From a virus, in IMG/VR virus record IMGVR_UViG_3300044949_000351, positions 1 to 48,155 of that record: a stretch of DNA of 48,155 nt, one strand, 5' to 3'. The notes beneath the pieces are model-generated. The model saw only the letters and a list, made by a program, of their open reading frames with translations, ran no database searches and was not told where the DNA came from. Both the position numbers and the translations under genes were made by a program. The stretch's first letter is position 1. The number at the start of each line of letters is the position of its first letter. Positions 6,302-15,400 of this stretch are shown piece by piece.

Positions 6302-9154
6302 ATGAAACACTTCGACCTTCTAAGCGCCGTGCAGCCCAGTACCGGGTGGATCGCGGTATTCAGCATGAAGGACGGACGTGTCCGACAGACGCTCGTGGAC
6401 ACGCGCGAACAAGCGGACGTACTGTTTGAGAAGCTCACCGCCCAAGAACGTGACGTATATTTCGGTGTGGCCCGCTTCGCCACCGACGAAGGGCGAACCA
6501 AGAGCAACGTACTGGCGCTCCGTAGTCTGTGGCTGGACTTGGACTGCGGGGATAACAAGCCATACGCCACCAAGCGCGCGGGCATGGCCGCCCTCAAGAC
6601 CTTCTGCGCCGACACCAAGCTGCCCCGCCCCATCGTCGTCGACAGCGGGCGCGGACTGCACATCTACTGGCCGTTTGAGGAAGCGGTAACACGCTCGCAA
6701 TGGGAGGTCGCCGCCTCCGCCCTACACAGGCTCTGCACGCAGTATGATCTCCATGTTGACCCGTCTGTTTTCGAGGTGGCGCGCGTCCTGCGCGTCCCGG
6801 GGACCTACAACTTCAAGGGGGAAGAACCCCTTCCCGTATGTGTTCTCCTCGTCGGGAGCCCACACCCCTTCGCTGACCTATGCACCATGCTCGGCGTCGA
6901 GGCTGGAGCGGACGTGGCGGACGTACATGCTGATGACACAGAGAGAACGCCCCCACTCCAGCTGGGTTCCCGCAAACGACCCCTGACCGCCCTCGGCGAG
7001 ATGATGGCCGATAACCGGATATCCAGCTTCGCCAAGATCATGCGGCGCAGTGCAAAGGGCGACGGCTGCCCGCAGCTGCTCTCCTGCTATACAGATCGCG
7101 CGCAACTGCCGGAGCCCCGCTGGTTCAACGCGCTGTCCATCGCCAAGTTCTGCGAGGACCGTGATCAAGCCATACACCGCATGTCGCAGGGGTATCCCGA
7201 CTACGACCCGCGCCGCGTCGAGGCGAAGATCGCTCATATCAAGGGCCCGAACGGCTGCGCTACGTTCGAAAAGAATAATCCGGGCGGATGCGACGGCTGC
7301 CCGCACTGGGGGAAGATCAAGACCCCCATCGTTCTGGGTCATGACGTCCGAGAGGCGGAGGCCCCCGCAGTGGACGGCGGCGCGCCGCGAGACGACAGCG
7401 CCGAGCCTCTGCCGGACATCCCGGAGCCCTTCTTCCGTGGCGCCAGCGGTGGCATATGGCGGCGCAGCGGCGACGAGGAGGGGGAGCCCATCTTCGTCTA
7501 TGAGCACGACATATATGTCGTGAAGCGCATGCGGGACCCGACGCTGGGCGACGTCATAGTCATGCGGGTGCACATGCCCCGGGACGGGACCAAAGAGTTC
7601 ATCGTTTCTAACATTAAGGTTGCGGAGTCGTCAGAGCTACGTAAGTGTCTGGCAGCGGAGGGTATCGTCTGCGGGAAGAAGCGCTTCGACCTGCTGACCG
7701 AGTTCCTGCTCACCTCCATCAGAGAACTTCAATTCAAGAAGAAAGCCGAGCTTATGCGTCTGCAATTTGGATGGGTCGACGGCGACAGCAAGTTCATCGT
7801 CGGGGACCGTGAAATCTCCGCCACCGGCACAGCCTATAGCCCCCCTGCGGCGGTCACGGCGGACATCGCCGCCCGGTTCGTCCGGCGCGGCACGCTGGAG
7901 AAGTGGAAGGAAGTCTTCGCCCTCTACGGGCGGCCCGGGCTTGAGATGCACGCCTTCGCCGCGCTGACGGCCTTCGGTGCGCCGCTGTTCAAGTTCCTCG
8001 GGCAGAAGGGGGCCATCATCAACGTGATCCACCCCAACTCAGGCACAGGGAAAACTACGATCTTGCATATGTGTAACAGCGTATGGGGACATCCGAACAC
8101 GCTGTGCGCTATCCAGACCGACACGCTCAACACGAAAATGCAGAAGCTCGGCGTCTACTGCAACCTGCCCTACACCATTGACGAGATGACCAACACGTCG
8201 GCGGCGGATTTCTCCACGCTGGCCTACAGTATGACGCAGGGGCGCGGCAAGGACCGCATGAAGGCGTCGGTCAACGAGATGCGCGCCAACCTGACGACGT
8301 GGCAGACGCTGTCGCTCTGTAGCTCCAACTCCTCCTTCTACGAGAAGATGGCGGCCTTCAAACACTCCCCCGACGGGGAGACCATGCGCCTGTTCGAGTA
8401 CAAGATCGGCTACAGCAACGCGATCCCGGCGGACGTCGGCAAGGAGATGTTCGACCACGTCCTGATGGATAACTACGGCCACGCCGGGGACATATTCATC
8501 CACTGGGTGCTCTGTAACCTTGAAAAGGTCATGGACACCCTGCGCGACGTGCAGGTGCGTATCGACAAGGGGCAGGGGCTGACGCAGCGAGAGCGGTTCT
8601 GGTCAGCCACCATCGCCTCCAACATCGTCGGGGGCATGATCGCCAAGAAGCTCGGCCTGATCGACTGGGACATGAACGCTATCTTCGCCGCCGTGACCCG
8701 GCAGCTGCTGCTGAACCGGAAGGACGTCAAACCCCAGTCTGACGACCCCCTCAACGCCGTGGCCCAGTACCTCAGTTCCCACGTCAACAACGCGCTGATC
8801 GTCAACGACGCGGTAGACCTGCGGAGCAACAAGCCCCCCATGCCGCTGATCGAGCCGAAGGGTGAGCTACTGATACGCTACGAGCCGGACACCCGGCATA
8901 TGTACTTGATCGTCGGCCCCTTCCGCCGGTACTGCGCAGCGAACCAGATCGACTACCGCGAGACGATACGGACGCTGGAGAAGCACAAGGTCCTGATCGG
9001 CAACGGCGTCAAGCGCATCGCCAAGGGCATGAAGCTGGCCATGCCCGCAGTGCACTGCATACAGCTGGACTGCGGCGTGACGGGCTTTATCCGCATGGAC
9101 GAGATCGTAGCGGAGATCGCTGACGAGACCCCCGGGGAAGGCCGTGCAGTTTGA
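6302..9154 (+). CDS. primase-helicase: archaeo-eukaryotic primase fused to DUF927-type ATPase
   Basis: A 950-residue replication protein. The N-terminal primase domain (about 1-190) has the catalytic acidic pair in LWLDLDCG (D79, D81), the SGRGLHIYW motif (115-123, nucleotide-binding His) and RVLRVPGTYN (161-170). A cysteine cluster after residue 300 (GCATFEKNNPGGCDGCPHWG) resembles the zinc-binding insert of such primases. The C-terminal half is a DUF927-like helicase, with Walker A NSGTGKT at 579-585 and Walker B TIDEM with D627/E628. The two activities in one chain suit a replisome that opens and primes phage DNA. No DNA polymerase is encoded in this window, so either a host or out-of-window enzyme is used, or the primase domain has polymerase activity as some AEP enzymes do. 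Confidence 0.88.
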   Translation: MKHFDLLSAVQPSTGWIAVFSMKDGRVRQTLVDTREQADVLFEKLTAQERDVYFGVARFATDEGRTKSNVLALRSLWLDLDCGDNKPYATKRAGMAALKTFCADTKLPRPIVVDSGRGLHIYWPFEEAVTRSQWEVAASALHRLCTQYDLHVDPSVFEVARVLRVPGTYNFKGEEPLPVCVLLVGSPHPFADLCTMLGVEAGADVADVHADDTERTPPLQLGSRKRPLTALGEMMADNRISSFAKIMRRSAKGDGCPQLLSCYTDRAQLPEPRWFNALSIAKFCEDRDQAIHRMSQGYPDYDPRRVEAKIAHIKGPNGCATFEKNNPGGCDGCPHWGKIKTPIVLGHDVREAEAPAVDGGAPRDDSAEPLPDIPEPFFRGASGGIWRRSGDEEGEPIFVYEHDIYVVKRMRDPTLGDVIVMRVHMPRDGTKEFIVSNIKVAESSELRKCLAAEGIVCGKKRFDLLTEFLLTSIRELQFKKKAELMRLQFGWVDGDSKFIVGDREISATGTAYSPPAAVTADIAARFVRRGTLEKWKEVFALYGRPGLEMHAFAALTAFGAPLFKFLGQKGAIINVIHPNSGTGKTTILHMCNSVWGHPNTLCAIQTDTLNTKMQKLGVYCNLPYTIDEMTNTSAADFSTLAYSMTQGRGKDRMKASVNEMRANLTTWQTLSLCSSNSSFYEKMAAFKHSPDGETMRLFEYKIGYSNAIPADVGKEMFDHVLMDNYGHAGDIFIHWVLCNLEKVMDTLRDVQVRIDKGQGLTQRERFWSATIASNIVGGMIAKKLGLIDWDMNAIFAAVTRQLLLNRKDVKPQSDDPLNAVAQYLSSHVNNALIVNDAVDLRSNKPPMPLIEPKGELLIRYEPDTRHMYLIVGPFRRYCAANQIDYRETIRTLEKHKVLIGNGVKRIAKGMKLAMPAVHCIQLDCGVTGFIRMDEIVAEIADETPGEGRAV

Positions 9155-9344
9155 GGGCGTAGAGTATGAGGTGAACTGGAAGAAGTTCATCGTCGGCTCC
9201 TCGTTTTTCATACCGTGCCTGAACTGCAAGCAGGTGCGCACGCAGCTGAAAGCCGCCCTCAAGCGGATGAAGCTCAAGACCGTCATGCGCGTCTGTATCG
9301 AGGAGGGGGTCCGAGGTTTACGCGTGTGGCGCGCTAAGCTATAA
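9144..9344 (+). CDS. 66-residue unknown protein ending the early operon
   Basis: GTG at 9144 lies inside the end of the primase-helicase gene (11-base overlap) behind GGGGAAGG. The protein begins MQFEGVEYEVNW, has an isolated CLNC pair and ends in a basic segment (LKRMKLKTVMRVCIEEGVRG). The clean ending just before a strong terminator argues that it is a real gene. It looks like a small DNA-binding protein, but no family is recognised. Confidence 0.6.
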   Translation: MQFEGVEYEVNWKKFIVGSSFFIPCLNCKQVRTQLKAALKRMKLKTVMRVCIEEGVRGLRVWRAKL

Positions 9345-9362
9345 GACCTGCGTTGGTCGACT

Positions 9363-9401
9363 GGCCCCTCTGGTGTTGTTCCTGCCGGAGGGGCCTTTTT
9401 T
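9363..9401 (+). terminator. intrinsic terminator of the early operon
   Basis: GGCCCCTC (9363-9370) pairs with GAGGGGCC (9388-9395) and is followed by six T (9396-9401). It ends rightward transcription between two convergent modules. Read on the minus strand the same stem has no T-run after it, so it would not be an efficient stop for the late operon. Confidence 0.88.
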
Positions 9402-9405
9402 ATGC

Positions 9406-12400
9406 CTACTTGCCAAGTTCCTTGCGCACCTGCTCCCGCACGCGATTGAACTCCTCGTACGCAGGACGCCCCGCTTCCCGGTAGTAGTCGACGATGGCTT
9501 GGCGCTCTTCGGTGTCACTCGGTGGCACGAGAGCAAGCTCTTCGCGGCGCTCCCGGGCAAGCCCGTCGAGCTCACGCTTGGTGGCTTCGTAGGCGTCCAG
9601 CACACGGGGGTCGGTGTTGACAGGACGCGCTGCCCGGGTCTTCTCCCACTCCTCGTCGGTCCCGTTCTCCTCCTGCCAGAGGATCGCGTCGAGATCGTTG
9701 ACGTGCTTGTAGTAGTTGCTCATAGGGACGTATTCGAAGCCCTTGCCCACGAACCCGCGCACGAGCGGCAGGGCGCGGGCTACGCCGTCCTCCTCCACGC
9801 GCTCCGGGGTCTTTAGCGTGTCGCGCAGGAAGCGGTAGGGGCCACCCCCGAAGGACTCGACGAGGTAGCGATACCGCTCCGGCTGGAAGTCTACGTAGCC
9901 CGCGACAGTCCCCGAGCCGCCCGTCATCTCGTTCATGGACCGCGCCATCCAGTGCCAGAACTGCTCGGTGCTCTCGCGGCCCATGGTGGACTGCGCCCGG
10001 CGGGCGTCGAACTGCTTGTTGTAGATCGGCGTGTCGAAGAAGTTGCGGTTCAGGGCCAAGTCGAAGAACGGCTTCACGGCGCTGGGCATGACTGACCCGG
10101 CGGTGTCCTCGGCGCTGCTGCCACTCGGGCGGACCGGCGACATGGCGCTGAACAGCCCGCGACCAAGGTCTGCCGTAGCACCCATAATCAGGGCAGAGGC
10201 GCTCTCTTCGTTGTTGGCCCCATAGGCAGCTTCAGCGATGCGGCTACCGACGTACTGCGGGTAGGCGCCCATGAAGCCCAGAGGCATCGAGACGTAGTCG
10301 TCGGGTCCGTTGCCGTAGTAGACGATGGCCCGGGTCTGGCGCGTCATGTCATTGATGTCGAGGTAGTCGGGGCGTCCGTCGTCGTCCTCGTCCCCCGACG
10401 TCATGAGGTTCCACAGGGTGAGCGCAGCTCCGATACCGGCGAAGCTCGTCATGACCTTGATGCCGTTGCGCCCTGACAGGCCCATGTTCTTGAACTTGCG
10501 AGCCCCTTCGAGGGTAGGGCTAAAGAAGAAGAACAGGCTGTCGAGCACCGACGACCACTCACCGCGCCGGGTCAGGTTCAGCGAGGCGTCCAGCGCCAGC
10601 TCGGCGGCGTCCTTGCGGCTGATACCGACTTCCAGCGCGCCCTTGTAGGTCGCGAAGCGGCCCAGCAGGTCATACATCTGCGCCGTGGCGTCCATCACCT
10701 CGCCAACCGCATCCAGCTTCTCCCGCGTGGAGGCGAGCAGATCGCCTTCCTTGGCCTTGGCATGGCGCTGGAGGCGCTTGGCGGCGTCCTCGGCGTAGGT
10801 CTCCACGCTCTTGATCAGGGAGTGCCCCACCGAGCCGCCGTCCGCCACCATCTGCTCCAGCAGCAGCTGGTCCATGGCCTGTTCCATGGTCTTGGGGCTC
10901 TTGCCGAACGCATAGCCCGCCACCGAAGACAGCGCCCGGGGGTTGATATTCTTTCGCATGGCCTGCGCCAGCGGCTTGCCGTACGCCGGTCCACCCTTCT
11001 TGGTCATGGCGGCCACCGCCGATGTGTAGGAGTCCATCAGGTCGCGGATGAACGCCGGGCCCGCCATGTAGCTGGGGCTACGGGTGGTCAGCAGCTGCTT
11101 AAGGGTACGCGTCGTAGCGGTAAGCCCCTCCATGAACTTGCCCATCTGCTGGGGCCGCATGTTGGCGAACGCCCGGCGCATGGCCGCGCCCTCGGGGGTC
11201 TTCATGAATTCGATGTAGTAGATGTCACCGCCGTCCTTGACGACCATGAGCTCGTCGGTCTGCATGCGCAGGTTCTCGGCGAAGGCCGTAGCCTTGCCTG
11301 TCGTCGGGTCCTTCAAGCTGTACTTCAGCTTGGGCTTGCCCTTCGTGTAGAACGTAGCGACGCGTGAGAACTCCTGTGGGTACGCACGCAGCGCGTTGAG
11401 GAAGGTCTGCCCCACCTTGTTGGTGTCGGCCCGCAGCGTGGCATAGCTGGAGTCCACGATCAGGTTGAGCAGGGGGTTGAAGGGCATGGACTTGCGCCCC
11501 TTGGCCTTACGCAGCTCGGAGATAGCCGAGCGTCCCGCACCCACCTTGAACTCCGCATGCGGGTCCTGCGTGTCGTCGGTCTGCATGTCGCCGTCTTTGG
11601 CGAAGCCCTTGAGCGGCATATAGAACGGCTGCTCCGCGCGCAGGGCGTCCACGTCATCCTGCGTAAGCAGGCCCGCCTCTACCCGCAGCTTGAGCATGTG
11701 GTCGACGAGCTTGTCGGCTCGCGCCGCGATGGCTTCCAGCTTGGGCGTCAGGCCCCGGGCATCGAGGTCATCTCTGACCTGCTGGGCTTCGGCGTTCGTC
11801 AGGCCCGACCCGCCGTCAGGGAAGTCGCCGTTGATCTGTGCGATCATGGCGTTCCGGGCAGGGGCGGAACGCGCCCACAGGTACATCCCGATGTCGTTGA
11901 TATCGAGCCCGCTGGCCTTGATCGCGTTCTCAAGGGGCTTGATGAACTGGCGGTCCAGCACCTCCTGCTGACCCCCCTTGGCCGCCTCATACAGCCGGAA
12001 CGTCTGCGCGAAGTCCTTGTCTTCGGAGAGCTTACCCAGCCCCAAGGCATCCAACGCCGCGCGCTGGGTGACTTCCGCGTCTTGATACTTGTAATTGAAC
12101 CTGCGGGTGAAGTTGTCGGCGAACGATTGCAGGCGCGCAGCGATCTCCACCTTGCCACCCAGAGGGGCGTTAGGCGTCGAGGGCGGCGCGCCCGTGGGGC
12201 CGCCGGGAGGAGGCGCGCCCGTGGGGCCGCCGGGAGGAGGCGCGCCCGTGGGGCCGCCGGGAGGGGGCGGGGCAGCTTGAGTGCTTCTCCTAGCCTCGCT
12301 GACTGTCGTATCGAGGTCGTACGGAGTCAGGTCTAGGTTGGTAGCGACCTTGTCCATGTAGTTCCTGAAGGTCACTGTCGGCAGGTACTTCTGAGCGCGC

Positions 12401-15400
12401 AGGGTGGAGTAGAACTGACGAATAGCCTTGCCAAGCCGGGAGAAGAACTTCTCCACGACACTTTGCGGCTTTGCGTCGCTCATAGCCCAGCGTGCAGTCT
12501 GGTCCGCATACCACTCGCTGAACGACTTCCAGTACGAACTAAGGGTGTCAGACGTGTACCCTTCCGCTATACGCGTGAGCTTAGCGCTGGTCCTGCCTCG
12601 CAGGCTGTCTACGTGTGCGCGCGCAGTACCCCCCTTCTGGGAAGCCAGCCACTCCGAAAACGCCGCCTTAAGCGCGGCTTTAGTTTCTTCTGAGGCGGAG
12701 TTGTACACAGCTTTTTCGTGGACATGCCCCATTTCGTGCGCCAGCGCCTCCAGCACTAAGGTGCGTTTGCCGCTCGTATCCAAGACAATATAATGTTCCC
12801 CGTCGCCGACCATACGGGTGGAGCCATATTCATTACTGCTTAGCGCGGCGGAGCCTATAGCCCGCATGTTCCCCGTGAACTCGTGCTTATGCGCAGCTAC
12901 ATAGTCTCTGGTCGTAACAAATACTTTAACGCCGGGTATGATTAGTTTTTTCCACCCGCGAATAATACCGGCCAGCTCAGGAGGTATGTCGTCAGATATA
13001 GAGAGGTTATCTTGGTCGTACTCCATAGGAGAACTGTTGTTGTCCTCCTCCTCCTGCTTGTTTTTGATCGCTATAAGGTGATCCAGCTCTGCCTTAGTAA
13101 ACGGCGCATAGTTGCTCCTTTTGGCTAAGACCTCTACGTCTATAGGGTAGTAGTCGGTCCCTTTAATGGGGACGTACACAGGTTCGCCAGTGAGTCTTGC
13201 GTACGCGCGCACAAGCGCAAGATCACCGCCGGAATACGTGGGTAGGCCACCATACCGATTAACCACGTACTCAACAGGGCTTTGCGGCGTATCAGATGTA
13301 TCTTTATTGGAGTACTGCTGTCCGGCGTTGGACATGGTCTGTCCGCGCATCTGGCCTTCGCGGGTCGGCTCGACACCGGCCTTGGACTTCGACGACAGCC
13401 TGCGCAGTTCTTCACGCACGACGGAAGACGGAGCGCCCTTCCGGCGCAGGGTGACTAGCGCCGCGAAGTCCGCGTCGTTGATGCGCAGCCCCTGCCGCGC
13501 CTGCTCCATCTCCTTGTATACCGCCTGCTGCTCCTGCTGCTCAGGCGTGATGTCCCCGGCGGGCTCCGGGTCCACCGTATCCCGGGTGTAAATCTGCTCC
13601 CTGTTGGTAGCCTTGAGCCCCTGCGCGGACGCAGTGCGGCCCTTCTGGACCTTTACGCCTTCCGCGATAGCCTGATCGGAGATAGCCGTCGGCGCGGCTT
13701 GCTCGCCGCGCGCATCACGCACGAACTGGAAGCCCGCTTGGTACGCTGCGCGCTTCTTCGGTGTGAACTTGTCGATGTCTTCCTGTGGCGAGAAGGGTTT
13801 GACGCCCACCGCCTCTTCCAGCCCCTGCCGGAACGCCTTCTGGTTAGAGCGCGCGACGCGCTCGGTGGCTACCGCGTAGCCCTGCTCCAGTACGGCATCG
13901 GCGTCGAACCCCACAGGGGGCGGCGCTTCCGGTTCCCGAGTCGCAACACTCGGGGCGGCCATAGGCTCTGGCGTCGCTTGGGCGCGGCCAGCCGCTACGA
14001 TGGTAGGCAGTTCCGCCTGAGCCTGTTTGAGCGTGAGCCCGCTACTGAGCTTGTACGCCCCCGTATCCGGGTTGGACAGATCAGCGACGGTCCAGATGGG
14101 GGGCCCAGCCTTATCGCCGACGTTGGACAGAGTAGCGGTAGTGCCGTCACTGAGCGTGTAGGTCCGCACTCCGCCTTTCATCTTCGGCATGCCGACGATC
14201 TTGAGGGGCTTCGGCGCGACCATCGGTTCCGGCGCGGCCATCGGTTCCGGCGCGGCGGGGGCGCGCATCTCCGTGATGGGATTACCGAAATGAACGCGCG
14301 TACCCGACTCCCACACCTCGACTGGCATAAGGCCAACCGCAGGGGTCTGTGACGCCGTAACAACGCTATCTTTAATTATCTTCCCCGCATCGGGGCCATC
14401 CACATACTGGACACCGTAGGAGTTGCTCTTGTTGTCGCGCACCACGCGCATGCCGGGAGCGTTCTGCAACTGAAGGGCGCTCAGAGCATTAGCTTGCTCC
14501 GGGGTAACATAAAATGTGTATTCCGACGTCGGTTGCGCCCCCTGCTCTTTCGCGCCGTGCTCGGGGCGGAACGCTTTGTTGCGGGTCGTAGTGCCGTCGG
14601 GGTTCACGACATACGTAGACCCTTTTGCCGTGGTGAACCCCCCTAGGGTTTCGGGCTGTTCCGGCGCGGCTTGTGCCTTGGCGCGACGCTCCTTGGGCGG
14701 CGCAGGTGTGGCTTTGGGCGCCGCTAGGAGCGGCTGCTCCGTGACTACCTGTGTAGTCGGCTGCCGCCGCTGCGTAGCGAGCGAGTCCACAAACCCACCC
14801 ACGATCTCCGACGCTTGCTCCGGCGCCCACCCCGCACGACTGACAAGTGCTTCAGCCATACGGTCAGGCAGGGTATTAAGGTCCGCGCCACGAGAGAGTA
14901 GCTCGTCGTACACTTTTCCCATGCGGATATAAGCTGCTTGCGCCGCAGAGGACCCCCCACCCAAGGGCACTTTAAGCATATCCGCGACAGGGACCCGGCG
15001 GGCGGCGAGCGCCGCCATGTACGCCAACCACTCGTCTGGGTCTGCGGAAGACACGTCCCCATGGGCTTGGAGCGCGGCTTTTATGTCGTCAACAGTCGCG
15101 GAAGTTTCGCCGATGCCGTAGATAAGCCGCTCTTGACGCGCGTCTAGGTTCCCGAAACGCGCGTCAAACTCTACGCTCGCGGCGTCAGCTTTTCGCGGAT
15201 CAGAGCTGTTGCGCTGTCGGTCTAGGCGTTTGAATTCTGCGACCGCTTCGTCGCTACCCAACGCAAGGCGCAGCTTCTCATCGTCACTTGCCTGAGTTTC
15301 TTCTAGCTGGCGCTGCAATTCGTCGGGCGACGCGCGCCAGAGTTCGCCGGGTTCGTAGTGCCCTTCGACTGCCGTAGGAGCTTCAGGCGCAACAGGCACA

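Noticed and set aside
9363-9401. Use of the early terminator as a stop for the late operon too
   Set aside because: Read on the minus strand the stem is followed by AGTCGACC, not a T-run, so it is kept as a one-way terminator.
12187-12267. CRISPR-like array
   Set aside because: The 27-bp units are head-to-tail without spacers and keep the reading frame of a Gly/Pro linker, so they are coding repeats. The other repeat arrays in the window are also in-frame protein repeats.
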